Assembly (NCBI RefSeq): GCF_017901135.1
Contig: NZ_CP072801.1
Span: 3,159,501 to 3,223,500, forward strand
DNA length: 64,000 nt
Direction: 5' to 3'
DNA from: Thiothrix litoralis
GTDB taxonomy: Bacteria; Pseudomonadota; Gammaproteobacteria; Thiotrichales; Thiotrichaceae
The position numbers and the translations under genes were made by a program. Below the pieces are notes generated by a model. That model was not told where the DNA came from. It did not search any database and saw only the letters and a program-made list of their open reading frames with translations. Of this stretch, positions 9,530 to 17,826 are shown in pieces (position 1 is the stretch's first letter; each line of letters begins with the position of its first letter).

Positions 9530-10935
9530 CATCTCCTTATACACAAGTCCCAAGCTGATGTAAGATAAGCAATTTTCACCTATGAACTGGTCATCTAGCG
9601 AACTCACCGATCTTGATTTGGGAGACAAGCGCCTCGAAACACGCGCCGCCCATATTCTCAATGCCATGCTGAAAGCGCCCCAATCCAGCCTCCCCAAGGC
9701 TTGCCAGAGTTGGTCAAGTACCTTGGCGACGTACCGTTTCTTCTGGAATGAGGCGGTGAGCCATGATGCTTTGATGGCATCCCACTTTGAAGCGACAGAG
9801 TGCCGAATCCGTCAACAAGACTCGAAGATTATCCTGTGCATTCAAGACACCACCGAATTGGACTTCAATGGACAGGAAACCGAGGGCTTGGGGCGGTTAT
9901 CCTACGATAAGCAACGCGGGATGTACCTGCATCCGACCTTGTGTATCACCCCGGAACGCCTGCCGTTGGGCATCACCGATACGTGGATGTGGTCACGGGG
10001 CTTGAGCAAAGCCGCCGACCAAGCGAACCCCAGCATCAAAGAAAGCCGTCGCTGGATCGAAGGGTATGAACGGGTAGCCGAACTGGCGGCACGCTGCCCC
10101 GGACACCGGCTCATCTATACGGGCGACCGTGAAAGCGACTTTTACGACTTGCTCAAACGGGCACAAGCCTTGGATTACCCGGCTGACCTGCTGATACGGG
10201 CGCAACATAACCGTGCCTTAGGAGATGACCTCAAACTGTGGGATGCCATTGAGCAACAACAGGCGTTGACCCGCATCACCTTTACCAAACCGCGCAAGCA
10301 GGGTGAAAAAGCCCGCAAAGTGGTACAGGAAATCAAGGTGTTACGTTATACCCTGCGTCCCAAGAGCAAGCACCCGATGCTATTGACCTTGGTTCAAGCC
10401 AAAGAAATCAACCCACCCGCCGGAAAATCGCCCCTCATTTGGCGTTTAGTCACCAACCGTTGTGTAGAGACCGCCGATGCCGCTTGTGAACTCATCGACT
10501 GGTATCGGGCGCGTTGGGAAATCGAAATGTTTTTTGATGTCCTGAAAGTTGGCTGTCGCGTCGAAAAACTGCAACTGGACACTAAAGAGCGCATCGAAAA
10601 AGCCCTCGCGCTCTACATCATGGTGGCCTGGCGGATTATGTTTCTGATGCGGTTGGGGCGTACCTGCCCAGAACTTCCGGCTGAGCTGGTGTTTGACCCG
10701 CTGGAATGGAAAGTATCCTTCCGGCTCGGCAAAAAAGCACTGCCCGATGGCATACCTACCCTCAATCAAGTGATCCGCAATCTGGCAGAACTGGGGGGCT
10801 TTCTGGGCAGAAAATGCGATGGCGAACCGGGAGCTAAAAGTATCTGGTTGGGCTACTCAAGGGTGCTGGACTGTATTTATGGGATTCAGATGGCTAGTGA
10901 ATTGGGGGAAGGACTGATTTGTGTATAAAGAGATG
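9530..10935 (+). mobile_element. IS4-family insertion sequence, complete
   Basis: An insertion of about 1.4 kb. The flanking target duplication gcgttaacg(c) is at 9521-9530 and 10936-10945. The terminal inverted repeats are CATCTCCTTATACACAAGTC on the left and, on the right read inward, CATCTCTTTATACACAAATC. The duplication is 9 or 10 bp because its last base is shared with the IS end. One transposase gene fills it. The insertion lies inside the integrase gene of the larger element. Confidence 0.93.
9582..10928 (+). CDS. IS4-family (Tn5/IS50-like) DDE transposase
   Basis: A 448-residue transposase. The N-terminal DNA-binding domain (WSSSELTDLDLGDKRLETRA; SLPKACQSWSSTLATYRFF) is Tn5-like. The DDE catalytic core has the first Asp in IQDTTELDFNGQ, the second in YTGDRESDFYDLL, and the IS4 YREK signature Y-(2)-R-(3)-E-(6)-K in WYRARWEIEMFFDVLK. 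It appears intact, fills the IS, and ends 7 bp from the right end. Intact ends, an intact gene and perfect duplication suggest recent, possibly still active transposition. Confidence 0.93.
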   Translation: MNWSSSELTDLDLGDKRLETRAAHILNAMLKAPQSSLPKACQSWSSTLATYRFFWNEAVSHDALMASHFEATECRIRQQDSKIILCIQDTTELDFNGQETEGLGRLSYDKQRGMYLHPTLCITPERLPLGITDTWMWSRGLSKAADQANPSIKESRRWIEGYERVAELAARCPGHRLIYTGDRESDFYDLLKRAQALDYPADLLIRAQHNRALGDDLKLWDAIEQQQALTRITFTKPRKQGEKARKVVQEIKVLRYTLRPKSKHPMLLTLVQAKEINPPAGKSPLIWRLVTNRCVETADAACELIDWYRARWEIEMFFDVLKVGCRVEKLQLDTKERIEKALALYIMVAWRIMFLMRLGRTCPELPAELVFDPLEWKVSFRLGKKALPDGIPTLNQVIRNLAELGGFLGRKCDGEPGAKSIWLGYSRVLDCIYGIQMASELGEGLICV

Positions 10936-11943
10936 GCGTTAACGCTGGTACAGGCGCGTGACCGTGCAAGGAAAGACTTGTCTATGTTGCTGGACGGTGA
11001 AGACCCAAGCGCAAAGCGTGACGCATCACGTAAGGCCATGCTGTTTAAGGACTTTGCAGAGGACTACATAACGCGGGAAGTCATGCCGCACCATAAAGGC
11101 TACAAGCAAGAGATAAGCCGAATCCGGCTACACCTGATAAAGCATTTCGGGAATTATCCAGTGGTGGATATTACCCATGACCAAGTAACAAGCGTTCATC
11201 TTGAGATTGGTGGTAAATACCCGGCAGGCGCAAACAGGGTTGTGAAAATCCTATCGGCAATGCTCACCAAGGCGGAAAAGTGGGGTGTTGTACCTGCTGG
11301 CACGCCCAACCCTGCAAAGGGCATCAGTTTTTTTCGTGAACTTCCCCGCGATCGGTATGTAACACCCGAAGAATTGCCAGCATTGATTGAATCGCTTGAA
11401 CAAGAGGATATTTACCCGCGTTCAGCGTTTTGGCTGTATCTGCTAACGGGATTCAGGAAAACAGAACTACTATCCGCCAAATGGTCACAAGTGGATTTTG
11501 AAAACCGTCAATTCATCCTTCCAGACTCGAAAGGCGGGCGGCCTCACTACTTGCCCCTGACAGTTGAAGCAATGGCAATCCTTGAGGGTATCCCGCGATT
11601 ACAGGGCAACCCGCACATATTCCCCGGATTGAAAGAAGGGGCGCATCTGGCAGACCTGAAAAAGCCGTGGATACGCATCAGGAAGCGGGCAGGGCTGGAA
11701 GATGTGCATATTCACGATCTACGCCACACCATTGCAAGCTGGCTTGTACAGGCGGGCAATTCGCTGTATTTGGTGGGTAAGATTCTCAATCATAAAGACC
11801 TGCGCACGACAGAACGCTACGCACGCTTTGCACAAGACAATTTACGGGATGCACTGGAAGGCACAAGCCAACGGATGACGGGCATAGCGGGCAAGTCTGG
11901 CAGTGCTGAGGTAGTGCCACTGGGTAAAAAGCAAACGGCCTAA
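10921..11943 (+). pseudogene. Tyrosine integrase, catalytic part (split by IS)
   Basis: Carries the core-binding and catalytic domains of the interrupted integrase. The active-site residues are present: Arg in LTGFRKTELLSAKW, His-x-x-Arg in HIHDLRHTIASW, and Tyr in DLRTTERYARFA. The native sequence resumes at 10945. A GTG at 10921 in the IS end or an ATG at 10933 could start a truncated product of about 340 residues lacking the arm-binding domain. That product might retain core cleavage but should not perform normal integration or excision. A terminator follows at 12016. Confidence 0.88.
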
Positions 11944-12015
11944 ATGAAGCATTGAAAGGCTACATTGCTAACCATCGAAAAGCGGCATAACTTCCAGCAT
12001 CGAACAACCATCAAG

Positions 12016-12040
12016 AGCCGGGCATTGTTTCGGCTTTTTT
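12016..12040 (+). terminator. Rho-independent terminator after integrase
   Basis: Short stem AGCCG/CGGCT with a 10-base loop followed by six T, about 75 bp after the integrase stop. Confidence 0.6.
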
Positions 12041-12068
12041 GTGTCTCACCATTGGGGATTGGATAGCC

Positions 12069-12306
12069 TGCTATTCTTGCCAGTTCTGCTATTCATGAAT
12101 TCTCAGTGGTTTGCTATTTCCACCCTGATTTTTTGCTATTCCTGCTATTCTTGCTATTTTTAGGTTAATTACTAATCAGTATTGAGTAAGTATAAGTGAT
12201 TAATAAATATACATATATAATATAATCAATAACTTATAATTTCATAACACCCTGTTTTCACTTTCACACGTTTGCTATTGCTATTTCTGCTATTTCTGCT
12301 ATTCCT
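12069..12306. repeat. Left TGCTATT heptamer array (iteron-like)
   Basis: Ten copies of TGCTATT at 12069, 12087, 12112, 12134, 12143, 12152, 12273, 12279, 12288 and 12297. Two clusters have regular 9-bp spacing. The segment 12272-12306 (35 bp) is a perfect inverted copy of 21303-21337 near the other side of the replication genes. The cluster at 12134-12160 also has an inverted, shorter relative at 21215-21236. Between the two left clusters lies the AT-rich stretch. The layout resembles plasmid iterons or partition heptads. Confidence 0.8.
12160..12255. other. AT-rich stretch, candidate replication origin
   Basis: Nearly pure A/T sequence, with alternating TA runs around 12206-12230, enclosed by the two heptamer clusters. 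AT-rich DNA flanked by iterons is the usual design of an iteron-controlled origin (unwinding element). The 11944-12430 stretch has no gene. It holds the terminator, the heptamers and this segment. Confidence 0.4.
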
Positions 12307-12430
12307 GAAAAGCAGGCATTCAACACCCAGTGGCGAACCCTCACCATGCAGTGTGGCGCAAGGAAACCGCATCAAGCCAAGTTCTGATAAACATTCAAAC
12401 TATTCGCTTATTTCAAACTGGATTTTAAAA

Positions 12431-12988
12431 ATGACCGCACCATTATCATTCAAGGGCGTTTGCCTGAAACGTCACGAACTCACCAGCAAGCTGGATGCCC
12501 TGCACCAATGCCGTTCTACGCTGGCAGAATACAATGTTGCTACGAAAGGTGTTGACGGCATTATCGAAGCAAGAGCGCAGGAACTCGAAGCTTTGACGCT
12601 CGATATTGCCGACCGTAAGGAATTGCTTGATAAGTTCATCGGGATTCGCACACATCGACAGTTTCACGAACTTCCAAGCTCAATACGTGGTTTGCGTAGC
12701 GAGATTGCCAACGGTCAAGCGGCTGTTGACCGCAAGCGTCAAGCATTGGTTGATTCTGGCATTCAAGCCGAAGAAGCCAAGCGGATTATTGCTGATTATG
12801 ACGCTACCGAAGCCGTGCAAAAGCTCGAACCTCTGGAAAGCGAACTAGCTGAATGGGTGTCATTTTCTGAAACGGGACTAGCAAGCGACTTGCCACCGAA
12901 TGCCCAACAACTATTTGAATCTTATGAAGACTTTGGTAGCGGTTGCCAGCGACCGCAGAACATGTACAGCCTGAATTACGGCGTTTGA
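12431..12988 (+). CDS. Hypothetical coiled-coil protein
   Basis: 185 residues, not recognised. The body is charged and helical (LTSKLDALHQCRSTLAEYN, GLRSEIANGQAAVDRKRQAL), suggesting a coiled coil; no membrane segment. I start it at the ATG at 12431. The frame is open back to 12272, but that extension only translates the heptamer array (LLLFLLFLLFL) and is surely not native. Weak ribosome site. First gene to the right of the candidate origin. Confidence 0.6.
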   Translation: MTAPLSFKGVCLKRHELTSKLDALHQCRSTLAEYNVATKGVDGIIEARAQELEALTLDIADRKELLDKFIGIRTHRQFHELPSSIRGLRSEIANGQAAVDRKRQALVDSGIQAEEAKRIIADYDATEAVQKLEPLESELAEWVSFSETGLASDLPPNAQQLFESYEDFGSGCQRPQNMYSLNYGV

Positions 12989-13018
12989 TAAACAATCATT
13001 CCAGAGGATTTATTCAAA

Positions 13019-13540
13019 ATGGAAAAGCGAGGCGGAAAACGTGAAGGTGCAGGACGCAAGAGAGGCGCATTGAATGCCGCTACAATCGGCGTTCGTGAAT
13101 TGGCACGGCAACATACGCAAGTAGCCATTAATGCGCTTGTGGAGCTTGTGGCTAACCCTGAATCACCCCAACGGGCGATAGCGGCAAACTCCCTGCTAGA
13201 TCGTGGCTATGGAAAACCTAAAATCATGAACGATGCAGACCTTGAACCAATCATTTTACGGTTGAAGAGTGGCGAACTCACCGCAACTGATTGTGCGCTA
13301 GAGATTGCACAAGCGGGAGCGGCATTGCCCAAAATCGTTGAAATGCTGGCAATGAAAGAGCTTGGCATTGAAACACCTGAATACCGTGTCATCGACACTG
13401 AAAAGCTCGAACTTCTGTACCAAATCGGTTCGGAAGAAATGGCGGCTAAAGAAGCGGCATTAGTCGGACGTGGCGTGATACTTGAACAGCAAATCAACGA
13501 AGCAAAGGCAGCAAGACACCATGAAAAAACAGCAAGTTAA
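13019..13540 (+). CDS. Hypothetical protein with GGKREGAGRK motif
   Basis: 173 residues. It opens with KRGGKREGAGRKRGALNA, a basic motif common at the N-termini of small phage and plasmid DNA-interacting proteins, including some terminase small subunits. LAANSLLDRGYGKPK-like helices follow (IAANSLLDRGYGKPK). This is suggestive of nucleic-acid binding but not a family assignment. RBS AGAGGA precedes the ATG. It overlaps the next small gene by 20 bp. Confidence 0.6.
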   Translation: MEKRGGKREGAGRKRGALNAATIGVRELARQHTQVAINALVELVANPESPQRAIAANSLLDRGYGKPKIMNDADLEPIILRLKSGELTATDCALEIAQAGAALPKIVEMLAMKELGIETPEYRVIDTEKLELLYQIGSEEMAAKEAALVGRGVILEQQINEAKAARHHEKTAS

Positions 13541-13706
13541 GTACGTTGATTACATCGACAGTGGCAATAGGCTTATTGAGCTTGCTATGGACATTGCAGA
13601 GGAATTACTTGAAGACCCAACGGCGGAAGGTGCAGCGGTTCATGTGGAACTAGCAAAGCTGTTTTTTGAGGTTGGAAAATTCCAGATCACACGCCCAAGG
13701 CGATAA
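13521..13706 (+). CDS. Small hypothetical protein
   Basis: 61 residues, acidic and helical (SGNRLIELAMDIAEELLEDP), not recognised. Start ATG 13521 lies inside the end of the preceding gene, which suggests translational coupling. A terminator follows at 13720. Confidence 0.5.
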   Translation: MKKQQVKYVDYIDSGNRLIELAMDIAEELLEDPTAEGAAVHVELAKLFFEVGKFQITRPRR

Positions 13707-13719
13707 CCACAACTCCAAG

Positions 13720-13745
13720 AGCCGGATTCATTCCGGCTTTCTTGC
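13720..13745 (+). terminator. Rho-independent terminator
   Basis: Perfect 7-bp stem AGCCGGA/TCCGGCT with a five-base loop followed by TTTCTT. It ends the 12431-13706 gene group. The rest of 13746-13977 holds no gene I can support. Confidence 0.7.
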
Positions 13746-13977
13746 GTCTGGCGTACCGAAAATAAAACCCGAATTTCTTAATAAGATCATGGCTTTAACG
13801 CATACCCTACCCCCCAATTGAATATTAGCAAAAACTTATGCCGTTCCTGGACTAAATACGGGATTTCCCCGCATTCATTTTGAGGAAATGGGGCGGAATT
13901 TCAAATGTGACCCCTACTCACAATTGGGCGAACGTGGGCGAATCTTTGGGGCGATTACCCGCGAAACTCTCAAAGAT

Positions 13978-14187
13978 TCACCCACGTTTGTCTAGTTCCT
14001 CTCCCACAATACGGCGTGTCTCTTCTGCTGATAGTGGTTGCGTAGCCCTTCCAAGTCCAACTTGTATCCAGTACAGCAATTCACCATTCATGCTGCGAAA
14101 GTTCCTATCTGCTGATTCCTTCAATTCCTCATACAGTGGTGATGGTAGCCTGATTTGTGTCTGTGTGAATTCCTTCTGATCCGCCAT
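13978..14187 (-). CDS. Arc-type ribbon-helix-helix protein
   Basis: 69 residues with an Arc/Mnt-like RHH fold: beta strand FTQTQIRLPSPLYEELK, then helix SADRNFRSMNGELLYWIQ. RHH proteins bind DNA as dimers through the strand and are typical plasmid and phage repressors or partition factors. It is divergent from a second RHH gene at 14303, with which it shares TQIRLP and RSMNG. The intergenic region carries repeated tgtactgaaatag motifs that are likely operators. Confidence 0.8.
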   Translation of the reverse strand: MADQKEFTQTQIRLPSPLYEELKESADRNFRSMNGELLYWIQVGLGRATQPLSAEETRRIVGEELDKRG

Positions 14188-14201
14188 CTATCAACCTTCT
14201 A

Positions 14202-14292
14202 TGTACTGAAATAGACGATTCTAAACTAAGGTGATTGCAATCAGCAAAATAGGCTGATACAGTCTTACTTGTACTGAAATAGCCTATTAGGA
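14202..14292. promoter_or_regulatory. Divergent promoter region with repeated AATAG operators
   Basis: Thirteen-base direct repeats tgtactgaaatag lie at 14202 and 14270. The second continues into the near-palindrome AATAGCCTATT, and a further AATAGG lies near 14250. Repeats between two divergent RHH genes are the expected place for their operators. The AATAG(C) core matches the complement of the TGCTATT heptamers elsewhere in the element. Confidence 0.5.
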
Positions 14293-14302
14293 TTATAAGC
14301 AA

Positions 14303-14470
14303 ATGGAAAAACAGCAAACGCAAATCCGCTTGCCAGCCGAAATGTTCAAAGAGATCAAAAGGCAGGCACGCGAAAACAACCGCTCAATGAATGGGCAGCT
14401 TTTGGAGCTGGTTCAGAAAGGCATGAAATCGGAAAAACAGGAGGCAGAACGGAAAGCGCAAACGGCATAA
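14303..14470 (+). CDS. Second Arc-type ribbon-helix-helix protein
   Basis: 55 residues. MEKQQTQIRLPAEMFKEIK then RENNRSMNGQLLELVQKG gives the RHH strand-helix-helix pattern. It is a paralogue of the divergent 13978-14187 product. Too short for many gene finders, but it has the full fold and a basic C-terminal tail. A weak GCCCC/GGGGC hairpin at 14479-14494 follows. Probably a co-repressor or copy/partition factor; function inferred from family only. Confidence 0.75.
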   Translation: MEKQQTQIRLPAEMFKEIKRQARENNRSMNGQLLELVQKGMKSEKQEAERKAQTA

Positions 14471-14568
14471 ACGAAAACGCCCCTGTTACGGGGCATTTAA
14501 GGGCTAATCGGGTATTGAGCCACCCTTTCAGCCAAGTTACTGAAACCCATACAAAAGGAAGTCCAGCA

Positions 14569-14919
14569 ATGGCAAATCTTAACACAACTGAAACTGAAAA
14601 CTACAGTCAGTTTGAATCACGCATCCTTGGGGCGATTCCCCTGATGAGTCCAGAAAATCAACGCACATTAGCGCGTTTCGCTGAAACTATGGTGAATAAC
14701 GGTCTATCTAGCGCATACGCCACCCTCACCCCGAAACAACGTCTCGACGCTCTTTCTGATGCAGCAACCCGCATGAAGTCGCATTCCATCGTATTGGGGC
14801 AATTCTTCACCCGACCTGCAACGAAACAAGCCGCACTCGAAGGCATGGAAGCTGAATTAGCCAACCTGCAAACCTTGTGGGCGCTAGTCCGTGCGGATTT
14901 GCCGGAGGTGCAACCATGA
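14569..14919 (+). CDS. Hypothetical protein
   Basis: 116 residues, soluble and mostly helical, no family recognised. ATG 14569 is preceded by AAGGAAG. It heads a tightly packed run (14569-17770): its stop overlaps the next ATG by four bases (ATGA), and the next two junctions overlap in the same way, indicating one operon. Confidence 0.55.
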   Translation: MANLNTTETENYSQFESRILGAIPLMSPENQRTLARFAETMVNNGLSSAYATLTPKQRLDALSDAATRMKSHSIVLGQFFTRPATKQAALEGMEAELANLQTLWALVRADLPEVQP

Positions 14920-15107
14920 AATTCTTCATCAAAATTGAGCTTATCAACGGGTTACGCCTAATCACTGGATGCACCACAGACCCCGACTATGCCACTACTC
15001 ATTGGGGATTAGGCGCATACAGTGCGGTCTACACTGACAACGCGCATGAAGTCAAAGCGGAAAGTATCCGTGCTGGCTTGACTGATGCAATGGGGGCGCA
15101 ACAATGA
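14916..15107 (+). CDS. Small hypothetical protein
   Basis: 63 residues (MKFFIKIELINGLRLITG start), unrecognised. Strong ribosome site GGAGGTG. It overlaps both neighbours by four bases, so it is likely translated within the operon. Confidence 0.55.
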   Translation: MKFFIKIELINGLRLITGCTTDPDYATTHWGLGAYSAVYTDNAHEVKAESIRAGLTDAMGAQQ

Positions 15108-15613
15108 GCAACCTAAGCAAACCTTTCTCACTATCCGATCTTGTCGCCCTACAAGCTGAAAACCAGACCGCGCAAGCTAACTTGAAAACTGTTACAGAAA
15201 TCAAGTTAGACCAAATCCAGCTATTTGACCTACCTGCCCCACACGGCGGCAACCGTCAAGGCAGTGGGCGCAAATCCGTAGCGGAAAAAACGGCAGTCGT
15301 TCGCGTACCTGTGGGGTGTTTGGCAGCGGTTCAGCAGTTGATTGCTGATTACCGTCATCCAGACTTGAAAACTGTTACAGAAATCAAGTTGCCCGATGAT
15401 GACTTGAAAACTGTTACAGGAATCAAGTTGCCCGAAGGCTTGCCACACGCCAGAAGAGCACCACCCCGTTACCGCCTGATCGTGGGTGGCGTGGAATGCT
15501 TGTGGTCTGGTCGTGGGCGCTTGCCGATGGAATACCAGCAATATGCAGCAAAGCACGGCTATCAAGGTCGTGAGTATCTGGAAGCCCTGCTGATCGAAGG
15601 AGGCAAGTCATGA
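15104..15613 (+). CDS. Hypothetical protein containing palindromic DNA repeats
   Basis: 169 residues. The centre (HGGNRQGSGRKSVAEK, then TAVVRVPVGCLAAVQQLIADY) resembles small plasmid and phage proteins with a GxGRK basic motif followed by a helical region, probably DNA-binding. The peptide LKTVTEIKL occurs three times because a 28-bp DNA repeat lies within the gene. Overlapping starts and stops tie it to the operon. No confident function. Confidence 0.55.
   Translation: MSNLSKPFSLSDLVALQAENQTAQANLKTVTEIKLDQIQLFDLPAPHGGNRQGSGRKSVAEKTAVVRVPVGCLAAVQQLIADYRHPDLKTVTEIKLPDDDLKTVTGIKLPEGLPHARRAPPRYRLIVGGVECLWSGRGRLPMEYQQYAAKHGYQGREYLEALLIEGGKS
15180..15429. repeat. Three 28-bp palindrome-ended repeats inside a gene
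   Basis: Copies at 15180-15207, 15363-15390 and 15402-15429, differing at one base. Each begins acttga and ends tcaagt, so the ends are inverted repeats around a constant centre aaactgttacag. Conservation at DNA level, with one copy 150 bp from the others, suggests protein-binding sites embedded in the coding sequence. Confidence 0.75.
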
Positions 15614-15957
15614 GTAATCCACTCTTAACCGCATCCGAACAGGCACACATCAACGCGGTACGCAGCTACCACCACCCCAGTTTGGATAGCACTGTATCCA
15701 CCCTATCGGCGCTGGTCGATCGGGTTGACTGGAACAAGCTATTCATCCGTGCGGCTATCGCCATGAATGCGGCGGGCTTCCTGTACGTGTTGAGCACGTT
15801 TCTGTTCTATGCCCACTACTTCGGGTTTTCAGCCCTTGCCTTCGTGGGGCAACTCCTTATCGGGTTGTTCTTCCTAATGACTGTGTGGAGCACTACAGAC
15901 GGCCTGAGGGTCATGATGGCATCCATCGGTATGTACATTTTAGCGAATAGTTTCTAA
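15610..15957 (+). CDS. Small membrane protein
   Basis: 115 residues with hydrophobic segments at about 48-70 (AAIAMNAAGFLYVLSTFLFY) and 73-112 (FSALAFVGQLLIGLFFLMTV and a final helix), so two or three membrane passes. No family recognised. It overlaps the previous gene by four bases and precedes the larger membrane protein by 10 bp; they may work together. Confidence 0.6.
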   Translation: MSNPLLTASEQAHINAVRSYHHPSLDSTVSTLSALVDRVDWNKLFIRAAIAMNAAGFLYVLSTFLFYAHYFGFSALAFVGQLLIGLFFLMTVWSTTDGLRVMMASIGMYILANSF

Positions 15958-15967
15958 GGGGTAATTT

Positions 15968-17770
15968 ATGAAAATCCAACTTCCAAAATCCAGTGGCATG
16001 TTGCCAACCGACCATCACCGCGCCATTAAAAACCATCGTCTGATGCAGTGGGCGAAAGTCGCTACCTTCGGGCTGTATATCGTCGCCGTGTTCATGCTGT
16101 ACGTCTCTGACGTATGGGGTATCGCCTCCTTCGTGGAGAAAAACAGCAATGAGTACATAGCCTTGGCTATCTTCTCCTTCATCAGCTTTGTGCTGGCATT
16201 CTTCCTCGCATCCAGCAAGGAAGCCGTTTACGAAGACATTGCTATTCACCGATCAGAGGGCTGGAAGCTAAAGCCAAGCCAATACGCGGCTATGGGCTTG
16301 TTCCTGTCCAGCGGCATCCTGTTTGAAATGTTCAGCACCACCAACAATCAGCAGCACATTGCCAACACGGCGGCGGAACAATCCAGCATGATGCAATCCA
16401 TCCAAGGTACGAATGTATCCTTGATCGGTGGCGCTACCCTCGCCGACAGTTTCGCCAGTGCTCAAATGAAGCTGGCACAATGTGAAGAACGTCTGAAGCA
16501 AGGCAAGGAAAAGCACTGCGAAGGCAGTAAAGCCCGCGTTGATGCTGTGCGTGAAAGCATGGCTATGAGTAACCAGCTCGCCACCACTGCTGCGAAGGCC
16601 ACGATGGATAACAAAGTGGAGGGTATGCTGAAAATCCGCGAACACTTTGATAAGCCCATGTTTCAGGCGATTGGCAAAGCGACTGGCACAGATAACAACT
16701 CAGGCATGTTAATGGTTGTGGGCTTGCTGATCTTCGTGTTTGAGCTTCAGCACATCATGGCGCTGTTTGCCTATGCCAACGCACTGGCACGGATTAACCG
16801 CAAAGCAGGCCATAACCAGCAGGGAACTGAATACGTATCCCCTGCCCCATTGGGTGTTTCCGGCAATGAATACGCGCCAACATCAGCATTCACTGGCATG
16901 GCTAATTCAGCCCGCCAAACTGTCGGTGAATATGCCGAGAAAGTGGAAGCGGGTTTAAAAGCCTCACCAGAGGTTATCGCTACTGAATATTCACGCGCTC
17001 AAACTGCCCGTGAAAATGTTTATCAGGTAGCGGCTGATAAGCTGGATGGTTTAAATAAACCCTCTGCCCCTGTTAAAACATTCCGGGAGTCATTAAGGGA
17101 TGGGGATAAAATCGTATCCATTGGGGCATTGGATGAACCTGTTATTACCTACCCTACCCGTCAAGCTAATCAAATGAGCGTAGCGGATACGGTTAAGCAA
17201 ATCCAAGCCAGTGTGAAGGCCAGCGGTGCGAACTCACCAGCGGCGATTCAGGCAGCGGTCTTTGATGCGTATGCAGGCATGGCAAACCCTGCCCCACTGA
17301 ATGACGTTATCCTTGAGCGCATGGCGGAAAAGCTGGTGGAAAAGTCTGTGCCCGCACAGCCAGAACAGCACGCACAGACCCGCCCTTCTACTGTGCCCGC
17401 ACAGTCATTACAGGCACGCACAGACGCACAGTCAGAACAGCACGCACAGCCTGCAAACACTGTGCCCGCACAGTCAGAACAGCCTGTAATGGTGGAGCTG
17501 ACAGGTAGCGCAAAACAGGCAGAAACCGACCTGTACCCGGCATGGCTGGATGCGGTGCAAAGCAAGGAAATGACAGCAGGGGCGCGTGATGCAAAACGCT
17601 TCATTAGTCAGGCCACCAAAAACGGCGCGGACGAATACGGCCTGACTATTCAGGAAATGGGGCGCATCTGGCTGAACTGGCAAGATCGGGCGGCGCGTGA
17701 TGGCGTATTGACTGCTAACCCGAAATATCAACCCGGCAACCGTCAAGCTAAATACTTGTTAGTTGCTTAA
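15968..17770 (+). CDS. Large membrane protein with repeat-rich C-terminus
   Basis: 600 residues. Membrane segments lie near residues 30-52, 60-80, 100-118 and 235-260 (GMLMVVGLLIFVFELQHIMA). A soluble helical stretch between segments three and four contains cysteines (LAQCEERLKQGKEKHCEGSK). After residue 300 the protein is cytoplasmic and low-complexity, with repeats of VPAQSEQ and HAQ (about 455-510) encoded by repeated gcccgcacagtcagaacag units. A compact C-terminal domain follows. No family recognised. It may be an element-specific membrane or transfer protein, but nothing here proves that. Confidence 0.6.
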   Translation: MKIQLPKSSGMLPTDHHRAIKNHRLMQWAKVATFGLYIVAVFMLYVSDVWGIASFVEKNSNEYIALAIFSFISFVLAFFLASSKEAVYEDIAIHRSEGWKLKPSQYAAMGLFLSSGILFEMFSTTNNQQHIANTAAEQSSMMQSIQGTNVSLIGGATLADSFASAQMKLAQCEERLKQGKEKHCEGSKARVDAVRESMAMSNQLATTAAKATMDNKVEGMLKIREHFDKPMFQAIGKATGTDNNSGMLMVVGLLIFVFELQHIMALFAYANALARINRKAGHNQQGTEYVSPAPLGVSGNEYAPTSAFTGMANSARQTVGEYAEKVEAGLKASPEVIATEYSRAQTARENVYQVAADKLDGLNKPSAPVKTFRESLRDGDKIVSIGALDEPVITYPTRQANQMSVADTVKQIQASVKASGANSPAAIQAAVFDAYAGMANPAPLNDVILERMAEKLVEKSVPAQPEQHAQTRPSTVPAQSLQARTDAQSEQHAQPANTVPAQSEQPVMVELTGSAKQAETDLYPAWLDAVQSKEMTAGARDAKRFISQATKNGADEYGLTIQEMGRIWLNWQDRAARDGVLTANPKYQPGNRQAKYLLVA

Positions 17771-17826
17771 TTGAAACAGGGCAGGGGATTAATAACCCTC
17801 TGCCCATTTAACTAAAAGGATGTTTT

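Noticed and set aside
12069-12306. CRISPR array
   Set aside because: Units are 7-9 bp with no unique spacers of CRISPR length and no cas genes nearby.
12272-12430. N-terminal extension of the 12431 gene with a hydrophobic LLLFLLFLLFL start
   Set aside because: It is only the translation of the TGCTATT array and non-coding leader; no ribosome site fits it.
13019-13540. Phage terminase small subunit
   Set aside because: Only the GxxREGAGRK motif is shared; no large terminase or capsid gene is in the element.
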